Assembly (NCBI GenBank): GCA_019779905.1
Contig: JABAKE010000001.1
Coordinates: forward strand, 558,001-622,000
Length of the DNA stretch: 64,000 bases
From: Modestobacter lapidis
GTDB lineage: Bacteria; Actinomycetota; Actinomycetes; Mycobacteriales; Geodermatophilaceae
Direction: 5' to 3'
Shown here piece after piece: positions 9,372-19,532 of the stretch; position 1 is the stretch's first letter; each line of letters opens with the position of its first letter. The notes below the pieces were generated by a model. The model saw only the letters and a program-made list of their open reading frames with translations, had not been told where the DNA came from and ran no database searches. A program made the translations under genes and the position numbers.

Positions 9372-9394
9372 CGTGGTAGGCCATGGGGAGAAGC

Positions 9395-10306
9395 ATGCAG
9401 AAACTTCTCGTGCTGCTGAACCGGGACGCCGGAACCGCTGACGACGTCTCGGTGGAGGCGGCGCTGGACGAACTGCGCCGGGGCGCCGAGGTGACGGTGG
9501 CCGCCACCGCCGACGAGGCCGAGCTCCTCGAGGCGGTGGGCGGCCGCGGGGACCGCCGCCTGGTCGTTCTCGGTGGTGACGGGTCGGTGCATTCGGCGAT
9601 CCGTGCGCTCGACAGCGCCGGGGCGCTGGGCCCCGGCGAGCCGGTCGGCGTTATCCCTCGGGGAACAGGGAACGACCTGGCCCGGACCCTCGGGCTGCCG
9701 CTGGATCCGGTCGCCGCGGCCACCGTGGTCCTCGCCGGGCTTCCATGCCCGGTGGACCTGCTGCGCGGCGACGACGGCGGGCTGGTCGTCAACGCCGTCC
9801 ACGTCGGCGTCGGCGCCCGGGCCAGTGCCGAGGCCATCCGGTTCAAGGGTCGGCTGGGTACGGCGGCCTTTCCACTCGGGGCGGTCATCGCCGGCCTGAC
9901 GACCAGGGGCGTGGCACTCCGGGTGGAGGCCGACGGCGAGGTCGTCGGCTCCGAGGCCGGGGGCTGGGCAGCCGACGGGAGCACCGAGGTGCTGCTGGTC
10001 GGGGTCTGCAACGGCCCGACGATCGCCGGCGGCACGTCCCTGGCACCCGGCGCGCTGATCGACGACGGGATGGCGGAAGTGGTGGTGTCCACCGCCACGG
10101 GTCCGGTGGTCCGTGGCGCGTTCGCGGCGGCGCTGCTCACCGGGGCGCACGTGGACCGCCCCGACGTTCAGATCGCGCGGGCCCGGCACGTGCGCATCCA
10201 GGGGGGCCCGGTCGACCTGGTCGCGGACGGCGAACTGCAGCAGGCCGTGGGATCGCGGACGTGGCGGGTCGACCCCGGAGCCTGGTCGGTTCTCGTGCCG
10301 CGCTGA
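9395..10306 (+). CDS. Diacylglycerol kinase family lipid kinase
   Basis: About 303 residues with the DAGK catalytic fold: a P-loop-like glycine motif VVLGGDGSVHS near residue 60 (the family consensus is GGDGT, here Ser replaces Thr), then PRGTGNDLART near 86-96, which binds nucleotide. The C-terminal beta-sandwich ends in VDLVADGELQQA, matching the family's DGE motif. Members phosphorylate diacylglycerol, sphingosine-like lipids or other membrane diols using ATP. ATG 9395 is preferred because GGGAG lies 4-5 bases upstream; ATG 9383 would add four residues. It is convergent with the cstA-linked gene. Confidence 0.87.
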   Translation: MQKLLVLLNRDAGTADDVSVEAALDELRRGAEVTVAATADEAELLEAVGGRGDRRLVVLGGDGSVHSAIRALDSAGALGPGEPVGVIPRGTGNDLARTLGLPLDPVAAATVVLAGLPCPVDLLRGDDGGLVVNAVHVGVGARASAEAIRFKGRLGTAAFPLGAVIAGLTTRGVALRVEADGEVVGSEAGGWAADGSTEVLLVGVCNGPTIAGGTSLAPGALIDDGMAEVVVSTATGPVVRGAFAAALLTGAHVDRPDVQIARARHVRIQGGPVDLVADGELQQAVGSRTWRVDPGAWSVLVPR

Positions 10307-10374
10307 CACCGTTCCGCGACCGGCTCCCGGCATCGGCTGCGTATCCGAGAGGCGGGTCCGGGAACGGCCCGTGC

Positions 10375-10769
10375 TCAGCGGAGCGCGAGTTCCCGCCCGA
10401 CCAGCGTGACGGCGTCAGCGGGCGCCGGTAGGCCTCCACGGACCAGCACCACGCCGTCGACGATGAGGGAGGAGACCGCCATCCCCGCCCGCACCGAGCG
10501 GCGGAGCTCGGCACCCCGTAGGCCGCGACGGCGGCCGCCCCTGATCAGCTCGGGCAGCAGCCACAGCCAGTTCGACGGCGAGACGATCTGGATGTCCACG
10601 TGGTCGGGCAGGGCGGAGCGCAGGGCCCGGTAGACCCCGCCGACCTCGTCCTCCGGCGGAACGTGGCAGTGCGAGCCCCCCTCGTCGAAAGGCCGGACGT
10701 CCCCGCCGCAGCACCCGCCGGCGGCCGGAGCCGCCGAGCGGGTGCCGCGGACGACGACGACGCGCGAAG

Positions 10770-10773
<4 letters not shown>
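10375..10773 (-). CDS. Small Cys-Cys protein coupled to cstA
   Basis: The GTG start at 10773 overlaps the cstA stop as GTGA, giving a 132-residue product. The N-terminal strand VVVVRG is followed by a GGCCGGD motif and a later HCHVPPEDEVG stretch. A segment like PDHVDIQIVSPSNWLWLLPEL and a GLRGAELRRSVRAGM helix come next. The CC and HCH residues suggest metal or redox chemistry on a thioredoxin-like fold, but I do not recognise a family. It is not the short YbdD/YjiX protein that often follows cstA in proteobacteria, though it occupies the same place. Its function in peptide or pyruvate uptake is unknown. Confidence 0.75.
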
Positions 10774-12578
<1,805 letters not shown>

Positions 12579-12596
12579 TGGCTGCTCCTAGGACGG

Positions 12597-12614
12597 GGCG
12601 GCCCCTGTGCCGCC
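12597..12614. promoter_or_regulatory. Inverted repeat in the cstA/hypothetical divergent region
   Basis: A 6-bp perfect inverted repeat GGCGGC (12597-12602) / GCCGCC (12609-12614) with a six-base loop lies in the 61-bp divergent spacer. It could form a hairpin in the mRNA of the plus-strand gene or serve as an operator. No clear -35/-10 pair was seen. In DNA this GC-rich such repeats arise by chance, so support is weak. Confidence 0.25.
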
Positions 12615-12639
12615 ACTGCAGGGAGTAGACAACCGGGTG

Positions 12640-13419
12640 ATGAATGCCACAAGCCTGGGTGCAGCGGTCGCCTCGGCCGGTGTGGCCGAGTTGCTGTGGC
12701 GGGCGCCTCCGGGGCCGCCGGGCGCGGCCGGCGTCGTCCCCCTGCTGCTGGACGGCCGGCCGGCGGTGGCACTGCCCTGGGCACACGTCGATGCGGCCCG
12801 GGTCGCCGGGGCGGCGGAGGAGGCCGCGCTGGTCCTCTCCGACCCGCGGCTCACCGGTTCGGCATGGCGCCCGCTGATGCTGTCCGGGCGGCCCACCCTG
12901 ATCGAGGACGGCGACGGAGCCCTGTTCAGGGAGCAGCTCCTCGATCAGGAGCTGCGCAAGCACCCCCCGTCCCGGGCGCTGGCCGACTCACCGATGCTGC
13001 GCCGGGAGCACTGGTGGTACCTGCCGCGGCTGGTCGTCGTGCTGGAGGCGGCGCGGATGAGCGACCTGCATCGCCGGGCCGGGCCGGCCGACGCCGTCCT
13101 CGCCGTCGACGACGCGGGACTGCACGTCCGCACCGTCCACGTGGCGGACTGGGACGCCGGGCCGATCGCCCTGCGGAACGCTCCACCCGACGTCCGTGGT
13201 CCCGCGGTCCTGATCGGACAGGAGATGTCGGTTCCCGACGTCGAGCAATGGACCGTCCACACCACCGTCGGCCACTACGCCGACGGCCGGCTGACGGACG
13301 CGCGTCCGTCCGGCTCCCGGGAGCTCGAGCCCGTCCCGGGCCTGCTCGCCCGCGTGCGCCGCCAGCGGGCCCTCGAGCGGGCGTGCGTCAGCGCACTGCG
13401 CGCCGCCGGCCACGCCTGA
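12640..13419 (+). CDS. Conserved hypothetical protein, FMN split-barrel-like
   Basis: About 259 residues from ATG 12640; a GTG at 12607 would lengthen it by 11. The first half, with PLLLDGRPAVALPW, ALVLSDPRLTGSAW and LMLSGRPTLIEDGDG, reads like the strand order of pyridoxamine-phosphate-oxidase/split-barrel flavin proteins. It continues into WWYLPRLVVVLEA. The C-terminal half has an HVADWDAGPIAL segment and an Arg-rich helix at the end. No membrane helix or signal peptide is present. The family call is a resemblance only; it lies alone, divergent from cstA, with a GGGAG sequence 14 bases before the start. Confidence 0.7.
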   Translation: MNATSLGAAVASAGVAELLWRAPPGPPGAAGVVPLLLDGRPAVALPWAHVDAARVAGAAEEAALVLSDPRLTGSAWRPLMLSGRPTLIEDGDGALFREQLLDQELRKHPPSRALADSPMLRREHWWYLPRLVVVLEAARMSDLHRRAGPADAVLAVDDAGLHVRTVHVADWDAGPIALRNAPPDVRGPAVLIGQEMSVPDVEQWTVHTTVGHYADGRLTDARPSGSRELEPVPGLLARVRRQRALERACVSALRAAGHA

Positions 13420-13538
13420 GGCGTGCCACGCCGGGCGGATCTCCGGGGAACGACAGCCACCGGACCCGTACGCACCGTGACGCTGCCGGTGCCCTCGGTG
13501 TACCTGCGGCCGGTGTCGGATCACGCCGCCCGACGCGA

Positions 13539-13568
13539 TTGACACTGCTGCGTCCGGGTCGGGACGAT
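13539..13568 (+). promoter_or_regulatory. Candidate sigma-70-type promoter before the BTAD regulator
   Basis: A perfect -35 hexamer TTGACA (13539-13544) is followed after 18 bp by GACGAT (13563-13568), a weak -10. It lies 76 bp upstream of the GTG of the BTAD regulator in an otherwise featureless 224-bp gap. Confidence 0.4.
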
Positions 13569-13643
13569 GCGGTGCGGTGCGGTGATCGCGCTGCCGGTGC
13601 GTCCGGACGCACGACCAGAAGGCGCCACAAGGGGGGACACCCG

Positions 13644-14426
13644 GTGGACCTTGCCTCGGCGACGCGCGTCGCACTGCTCGACGGGTTCGCGCTGGAGCGA
13701 ACCCATGCCGGTGCCCCGGCGGCGGGGAACGACCTCCCACACAGCGCTCAGCGCCTGATCGCCCACCTGAGCCTGTTCGGCCACCCCGGCCGGAGCGCGA
13801 TCGCCGGGCAGCTGTGGCCCGACGTGCCCGAGGAGCACGCCCACGGCAGCCTCCGTTCGGCGTTGTGGCGGGTGCAGAAGGCGGTGCCCGGCCTGGTGGA
13901 CGTGTCCGGCGGTGCGCTCGGGCTCGCCGCCGGGGTGCGCGTCGACGTGCGCGAGCTCAGCGACTGGGCGCGGCGGGTGCTGGACCCGCTCGCCGCCGTG
14001 GACGACATCGTCGCGCCAGACGTCGGCCTGCGCGGCGAGTTGCTCCCCGGGTGGTACGACGACTGGGTCCTCTTCGCCCGCGAACGCCTTCGCCAGCTCA
14101 AGATGCACGCCCTCGAGGTGCTGGCGGACCGGCTGGTGGACGGCGGCCGCTACGGCGACGCGGTGCAGGTAGCGTACGCCGCGGTCGGTACCGAGCCGCT
14201 ACGGGAGAGCGCCCACCGGGCGGTCGTCCGGGTCCACCTCGCCGAGGGCAACACCGCCGAGGCGCTGCGCGCCTACGAGGCCTTCCGGGAGCTGCTCGCG
14301 GACGAGCTCGGGATAGCGCCCAGTCCGCTGATGGAGGAGTTGATCCGCCCGGCCCGCCCCGGCACCGGGCCCCGGTCCCGTCCGGTGCGCTGCCCGGTGC
14401 AGCCGCTGCCGCCGGCCCGCGTCTGA
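13644..14426 (+). CDS. BTAD (SARP-like) transcriptional regulator
   Basis: About 260 residues from a GTG preceded by AGGGGGGAC. The N-terminal 90 residues form an OmpR/PhoB-like winged helix (QRLIAHLSLFGHPGRSAIAGQLWP, then a LRSALWRVQK recognition helix, divided here for length). The rest is a bacterial transcriptional activator domain with TPR-like helices ending in LRAYEAFRELLADELGIAPSP, a BTAD hallmark. There is no C-terminal NB-ARC ATPase, so it is a short, stand-alone SARP-type activator. The target is unknown. It is convergent with the GH13 gene. The frame remains open far upstream, but that part has no family similarity. Confidence 0.88.
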   Translation: MDLASATRVALLDGFALERTHAGAPAAGNDLPHSAQRLIAHLSLFGHPGRSAIAGQLWPDVPEEHAHGSLRSALWRVQKAVPGLVDVSGGALGLAAGVRVDVRELSDWARRVLDPLAAVDDIVAPDVGLRGELLPGWYDDWVLFARERLRQLKMHALEVLADRLVDGGRYGDAVQVAYAAVGTEPLRESAHRAVVRVHLAEGNTAEALRAYEAFRELLADELGIAPSPLMEELIRPARPGTGPRSRPVRCPVQPLPPARV

Positions 14427-14496
14427 GCGGCCCGGTGGCTGAGCCGCCCGGTGTGTCCAGCCGCTGCGGCAGTGACCCGGGCGCGGATCCGGGCGG

Positions 14497-16278
14497 TCAG
14501 TCCTGCGAGAGGACGAGGACCGAGTAGCCGGCGACGCCGACGTCCGCGGAGAACGCCAGACCGTCCCAGGCGATCGGGTCGGTGACCGGGTCGTAGCCGG
14601 GCCGGCTGGAGAAGGACGGGTCGTAGCCGGACCAGTCGGAGTTGAGCCGCACCCGCCACCGGCCGGCCCGGGGCAATCCGATGCGGTACGCGGAGTGGTC
14701 GACGCAGCCGAGGTTGGCGACGACCACCACGTCGTCGCGGGGGCCACCCATCGACCAGCGGTGGAAGGCGAGGAGCTTGCCGGCGTGGTCGACGTGGTGC
14801 ACGTTGATCCCCTGCCCGGTCAGGCCCCGCGTGGTGTCGTACCAGTTGCGGCGCAGGTGGACCAGGTCGCGGTACAGCTGCGTGATGCCGTGGAACCTGG
14901 CGAGCTTGGTCCAGTCCAGCGTCCGGTCGTCGCTCCACCACGTGTCCTCGAGGAATTCCTGCCCCTGGAAGAGCAGCGGCAGCCCCGGGGCGGTGAGCAC
15001 CAGGGCAGCGCCGAGCGTCGACCGCTTCTTGGCGAACACGTCGGCGGCCGCGCCGGGGGAGATTTCCTCCGGCAGCCGCCGTCCGCCGTTGCCGTTCTCG
15101 TCGTGCGACTCGGTGTAGACCACCCGCGGGAAGGCGCCGTCGTAGCTGCGGGTGAGGGCGGCGGCCACCCGGCCGACGTCGCGGTCCCGGTCCCAGGGCG
15201 TCACCAGCGCGGCGCGCAGGTCGTGCACGAACGGGTCCCACTGCACGTCGAACCCGAGGCCGCCGGAACCGACCGGCCGGGTCACCGCCGCCCCGCCGGC
15301 GAAGTCCTCGGCGATCATGGTCTTCCAGGGCTGGTGCCGGTCCACCGCCTGGTTCAGGTCCTGCAGGAGCCGCCAGCCCTCGGGGAGGAACTGCCCCGAG
15401 GCCGCCCACGTCTGCGCGGTCTGGTCGATGCGCAGCCCGTCGACGCGGAACTCCTCCAGCCACATCAGCACGTTGTCCACGACGAACCGGCAGACCTCGG
15501 GGCGTCCGTAGTCGGGGCGTGGCGACTGCCAGGGCGTGTGCATGCGCCAGTCGTTGTAGAAGTAGACGCCGCCTCCCTCGCCCTCGTGCCACCCGTCGAA
15601 GCGCCACAGGCTGTGCTCGAGATCGGCCGCGCCGAAGTGGTTGAAGACCACGTCGAGGAGGACGGCGATGCCGTGCCGGTGCGCCTCCCGGACGAACTCC
15701 TTGAGCGCCGTGCGCCCGCCGTAGTCGGACTCCACGGCGAAGGGCAGCGCCGGGTTGTAGCCCTTGGAGGAGATCCCGCCGAACTCGGTGACCGGCATCA
15801 GCTCGACGGCGTTCACGCCGAGGTCCCGGAGATGACCCAGCCGCTCCGCCGCGGAGCGCAGCGTCCCCACGCCCCCGCCGGGGGAGTCGTTGAAGGTGCC
15901 GACGTGCAATTCGTAGAGCACGACGTGGTTCCAGGCCGGTGTCCGGTAGTCGTCCTGACCCCAGTCGAAGTCGTCCGGGGCGCAGACGATCCCGTCCCCG
16001 ATGGAGCTCGTCACCGCCCGGACCCGTGGGTCGATCCGCCGGACGAGTTGGCCCTGGGCCGTCGTGACGGCCAGGCGGTAGCGCTGGCCCACCCGGGCGC
16101 CGGGGACGTCGGTGGACCAGTGACCACCGGGCTCGGCGGCCATCGGGTTCGCGTCGTCGTCCCAGCCGTTGAACTCGCCCACGACCGCCACCGCGGCGGC
16201 GAACGGCGCCCACGCGCGGAACGCGACCCCGCCGGCGAACGGAACGGCCCCGAGCCCGAGGTGCGCGGAGGGTGGCAC
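14497..16278 (-). CDS. GH13 alpha-glucan-active enzyme with N-terminal CBM48-like domain
   Basis: A 593-residue protein. A carbohydrate-binding E-set domain (VAFRAWAPFA, VVGEFNGWDDDANPM) is followed by a GH13 barrel. The catalytic residues are visible: nucleophile Asp in VDGLRID, acid Glu in MIAEDF and transition-state Asp in ESHDE; LDVVFNHFG supplies conserved region I. The layout is like glycogen branching enzyme or maltooligosyl-trehalose trehalohydrolase; I cannot choose between them. The GTG start has GGGAG five bases upstream, and the gene starts 26 bp after the preceding GH13 stop. There is no signal peptide, so cytosolic action is expected. Confidence 0.88.
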   Translation of the reverse strand: MPPSAHLGLGAVPFAGGVAFRAWAPFAAAVAVVGEFNGWDDDANPMAAEPGGHWSTDVPGARVGQRYRLAVTTAQGQLVRRIDPRVRAVTSSIGDGIVCAPDDFDWGQDDYRTPAWNHVVLYELHVGTFNDSPGGGVGTLRSAAERLGHLRDLGVNAVELMPVTEFGGISSKGYNPALPFAVESDYGGRTALKEFVREAHRHGIAVLLDVVFNHFGAADLEHSLWRFDGWHEGEGGGVYFYNDWRMHTPWQSPRPDYGRPEVCRFVVDNVLMWLEEFRVDGLRIDQTAQTWAASGQFLPEGWRLLQDLNQAVDRHQPWKTMIAEDFAGGAAVTRPVGSGGLGFDVQWDPFVHDLRAALVTPWDRDRDVGRVAAALTRSYDGAFPRVVYTESHDENGNGGRRLPEEISPGAAADVFAKKRSTLGAALVLTAPGLPLLFQGQEFLEDTWWSDDRTLDWTKLARFHGITQLYRDLVHLRRNWYDTTRGLTGQGINVHHVDHAGKLLAFHRWSMGGPRDDVVVVANLGCVDHSAYRIGLPRAGRWRVRLNSDWSGYDPSFSSRPGYDPVTDPIAWDGLAFSADVGVAGYSVLVLSQD

Positions 16279-16304
16279 GAGGGCTCCCGTCGTCGGTCCG
16301 GCAG

Positions 16305-18392
16305 TCAGTGCACGCGCTGGAGCTCGAGCACCTGCACCTGGCACGGCTGCAGTCCGGCCGGCAGGCCCTCCTCGAGGAGCTGCCGGCCGGACAGGGGGCG
16401 GCGCCACATCGGGCGGTCCGGGTCCGTGCCGAGCAGGTCGAGCACCTGGTGGTGGGAGTCGGGGGCCTGCGCCAGCCGGCTGCCGAGCGAGCTGCCGACG
16501 TCGAGCTGCCCGCTCACCCAGGCCGTCCGGTCCAGGTTGCTCACCAGCAGCAGCGGGACGTCGCCGGGGTCGGCGCCCGACCGGGCGCAGGCGAATGGCA
16601 CGGTCGGGGCGGCCGTCCGCCAGCCGAGCCGTTCGCGCTCGGTCGTGCGCAGCGCCGGCCGGCTGGACGCGAGGCGGGCGGCGGCGGCGATCCGGGCGGC
16701 CAGCGCCGTGTTCGCCGCCGGCAGCGTGCCCTGCCGCAGCTGCCACAGGGTGGGCACGCCACCACGGGACTTGAACCGGAGCTGCTGCCCCTCCGCGTAC
16801 TCGTCACCGGCCAGCGTCGTCATCGGGCCGCCCATCAACCGCATGGTGACCACCGCGGTGCCGTAGGCGAGGAGGTCGCCGCCGAACCACCCGGAGCCGC
16901 GGATCTCGTCGTGGTTGCCGGTCCCCGAGAACTCCGCGTCGCGCAGCGGCGCGCCGTAGCTGCGCCACAGCCGGTCGACGTCCCGGTCGGCCAGGGCGTG
17001 CAGCAGCTCCTCGTAGCCCTTGGACTGGACGACGTCCCCCACCCGGGCGCTGTAGTCCTTGCGGTCGTGGTCCTCGAGCACGATGAGCAGGGAGCTGTCC
17101 GCGCCGCGCACCCGGCGGGCCTCCATCTCGACCACCGGCAGCACCTGCTCGAAGAAGGAGAACGGCATGCCCAGGGCGTGGTCCACGCGGAAGCCGTCGA
17201 ACCCCAGCTCGGTCACCGCCCAGCGCATGGCCCGGCCGATGTAGTCGAGCACCCGCTGGTTCTGCGCCGAGGTAGCGACCCAGCGCTGCTCGCCGGCGTG
17301 ACCGCCGTGGTTGAGGTGCTTCGTGTCCGCCCACCTGCCGTACCAGTCCGGCGAGTACGTCCGGTGCACGCTGCCGGCACCCCGCGGGTCGTACCGGCCG
17401 TCCGGCCCCCTGGTGGCGTAGAGCTGCGGCAGCATGTGCTCGGCGTAGTCCTTGATCCCCTCGTCGACCTCCGGTGACGCCAGCCGGGCCGCCACCTCCG
17501 CCAGCTGGGCGGCGTCCAGCGCCACCTGGGAGTAGTCGCGCCGCCGGACCTGCGCCGATCCGCCCTCCCCGAACACGTCCCGGAACACGTAGTTGTGCCC
17601 GACGTGGTTCGGCGCGATCTCGGAGATCACCGCCATGCCCAGGGCGTGCGCCGCGGCCACGAACCGGGTCATCGCGGCGTTCGCCAGCTCCCGCTGCCGG
17701 TCCCGGTCCCAGGGCGGCACGGCGCGTGCCTCCCGCGAGAGCTCCGGGTCAATGGAGAACCAGTCCGTGCTGGCGTAGTCGCTGCCCGCGTCGTCGAGGG
17801 CGGCCAGGCCGTCCCACGGGTCGAGGCGGTACGGGACCTGCACCCACACGCAGGTGACCCCCTCGTCGGCCAGCTGCCGCAGCGTGTACCAGCCCGGGCC
17901 GGTCTCGAGCATGTCCTCGATCGTGGAGATGTCGGTGCTGTCGGCCCGGGCGTTGGCCTTGTCGATGGGCACCTGCCGGACGTAGGTGGCGTCGACGGCG
18001 GGGTCGGACACCCGGTACACCAGCCGGTTCTGCAGGCCGTGCCGGGCGGCCGGTGACGGCGGCCCGGCATGCTCCTGGGCCCAGTGGCGCACCCCGTCGA
18101 GGACCACGTACCCGGTGGCGACGAAGGTGCCGCGGACGGCGGGCGGCAGCGTCACCTCGAAGGCGCGCTGGTGCTCGTCGGCCGGGACCGTGCCGGCCAT
18201 GGCCACCGCGGAGAAGTTCCGCGGGTCCGCGGCACCGTGGTTGGTCCACACGAACGCCGTGGCCCCGGCCAGCTCGCCGGGGGAGGTCGCGCTCACGCCC
18301 AGACCCAGCGCGAGCGTCTCACCCGGGCGCAGCCTCGGCCGGCCCCTGCCGGGGCGCAGCTGGGCCGGGCCGAACCCGATGCGCTCGATCAT
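16305..18392 (-). CDS. GH13 alpha-amylase family protein
   Basis: A 695-residue protein with its own N-terminal beta domain (about residues 1-130), then a GH13 barrel. Catalytic regions are intact: region I EIAPNHVGHN, nucleophile Asp in DGFRVDHA, acid Glu in IVLEDHD, and Asp in GTGNHDE. No secretion signal is seen. Unusual internal features include a long insertion between barrel strands 3 and 4 with many Tyr/Trp. Its ATG has a GGGAGGGG ribosome-binding site and starts 27 bp after the last gene of the tail-like operon, so it may be co-transcribed with the particle genes. Specificity is unknown. Confidence 0.87.
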   Translation of the reverse strand: MIERIGFGPAQLRPGRGRPRLRPGETLALGLGVSATSPGELAGATAFVWTNHGAADPRNFSAVAMAGTVPADEHQRAFEVTLPPAVRGTFVATGYVVLDGVRHWAQEHAGPPSPAARHGLQNRLVYRVSDPAVDATYVRQVPIDKANARADSTDISTIEDMLETGPGWYTLRQLADEGVTCVWVQVPYRLDPWDGLAALDDAGSDYASTDWFSIDPELSREARAVPPWDRDRQRELANAAMTRFVAAAHALGMAVISEIAPNHVGHNYVFRDVFGEGGSAQVRRRDYSQVALDAAQLAEVAARLASPEVDEGIKDYAEHMLPQLYATRGPDGRYDPRGAGSVHRTYSPDWYGRWADTKHLNHGGHAGEQRWVATSAQNQRVLDYIGRAMRWAVTELGFDGFRVDHALGMPFSFFEQVLPVVEMEARRVRGADSSLLIVLEDHDRKDYSARVGDVVQSKGYEELLHALADRDVDRLWRSYGAPLRDAEFSGTGNHDEIRGSGWFGGDLLAYGTAVVTMRLMGGPMTTLAGDEYAEGQQLRFKSRGGVPTLWQLRQGTLPAANTALAARIAAAARLASSRPALRTTERERLGWRTAAPTVPFACARSGADPGDVPLLLVSNLDRTAWVSGQLDVGSSLGSRLAQAPDSHHQVLDLLGTDPDRPMWRRPLSGRQLLEEGLPAGLQPCQVQVLELQRVH

Positions 18393-18419
18393 GACCGCCC
18401 CTCCCCACCGGCCGGCCGG

Positions 18420-19532
18420 TCAGCCCAGGCCCCGCAGCGTGCGCGCCAGCCCGGTCCAGCGCGCCGCCGTCCCGGTGTCGATCTGGAGCCCCTGGGCCCG
18501 CAGCGTCTCGCCCAGGCCCTCCGCGGTGGCGTCGGCGAGCATGCCGACGTTGGTGATGCCCGCGGCCAGCAGCGCCGTCCGGGTCTCCGCCGGGAGCCCC
18601 TCCAGCTGCTCCACCCCCAGCGTCGTCGCCGACTCCGGCCGGGTGCGGATGCTGCCGCGCACGCTCGCGGCGAGAACGGCATCGGCGCCGCCGGTGGTCC
18701 GCAGCACCGCGGCCTGGCGCTCGGCGACCATGTCCTGCAGCGCCTCGGGCGACCCGATCACCTGGCCGGCGGGGAGGACCTCGACGATTTCCCGCAGGGT
18801 GACCCCCTCCTCGGTGACCAGGTCGCCGAACCGGCCGACCAGGTCCTCCTTGGTCATCGTCCCCGCCGAGAGGGCGGTGCCCAGGGCGGCGTCGTTCGCG
18901 ACGGCCCGGCCGAGTGCGCCGGCGTACCGGAGCCGGCCGGCGCCCAGGCGGTCCCGCGGGATCTCCACCTGGGGCAGCACCTGGATCCCCGTGGCGGTGC
19001 GCACCGCGAGGACGTCCTTGCCGAAGAACGTCGTCGCCCCGATGAGCTCGGGCATCTCCAGCACGCCCGGGAACGGCTCGAGTCGGCCCGGTCGCTGCGG
19101 CCGCTCGGCCAGCCGCGCCAGGTCGGCGTTGACCCGGTTGAACTCCGCGGTGACGTCGGCGAGCAGGTGCGCGAGGCCGGCGCGCAGCCCGGCGATGCCG
19201 GCGTAGGCCCGGCGCAGCTCGTCACCCAGCGCGTCGAGGTCCCCGCGGATCGCGTCGAAGCGGCGGTTGAACCCCTCGATGCCCTCGGCCTGGACGACGT
19301 CGACCCCGTCCCGCCAGTCGTCGTGCTCGAAGGTGCGCACGAAACGGGAGGTGTCCGCGGCGTCGGTCGCCGGGAAGTCCACGGAGAAGCGGAAGATCCG
19401 TTGCCCGCCACCGACGTCGTCGATGATCCACCGGCCGATGGCCGTCTTGGCCTCGATCGCCGACAGCCCCTCGGTGGTCAGGAGGTCGAACATCCGGGAC
19501 GGCGTCATCCCGGCCACGGTGATCTCGTTCAC
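18420..19532 (-). CDS. Hypothetical tail-operon protein with a helical C-terminus
   Basis: A 370-residue protein. The N-terminal 110 residues carry a helix-rich SRMFDLLTTEGLSAIEAK segment and a strand pair RIFRFSVDFPATDAAD. A long helical stretch follows (about 115-165, possibly coiled-coil). The C-terminal part has AAGITNVGMLADATAEGL, which looks like the helix-hairpin-helix repeat found in many scaffolding proteins. I do not recognise a named family. The GTG start has GGAGGTC upstream and overlaps the stop of the 1077-residue gene (GTGA). A role as a fibre-, tip- or assembly-associated protein of the particle is inferred only from position. Confidence 0.7.
   Translation of the reverse strand: MNEITVAGMTPSRMFDLLTTEGLSAIEAKTAIGRWIIDDVGGGQRIFRFSVDFPATDAADTSRFVRTFEHDDWRDGVDVVQAEGIEGFNRRFDAIRGDLDALGDELRRAYAGIAGLRAGLAHLLADVTAEFNRVNADLARLAERPQRPGRLEPFPGVLEMPELIGATTFFGKDVLAVRTATGIQVLPQVEIPRDRLGAGRLRYAGALGRAVANDAALGTALSAGTMTKEDLVGRFGDLVTEEGVTLREIVEVLPAGQVIGSPEALQDMVAERQAAVLRTTGGADAVLAASVRGSIRTRPESATTLGVEQLEGLPAETRTALLAAGITNVGMLADATAEGLGETLRAQGLQIDTGTAARWTGLARTLRGLG

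Noticed and set aside
10309-10367. CCGTTCC/GGAACGG inverted repeat as a terminator between convergent genes
   Set aside because: The arms are 45 bases apart, too far for a good terminator hairpin, and there is no U-tract.
14427-14447. GCGGC/GCCGC hairpin as a terminator
   Set aside because: Only a 5-bp stem with an 11-base loop, common by chance at this GC content.
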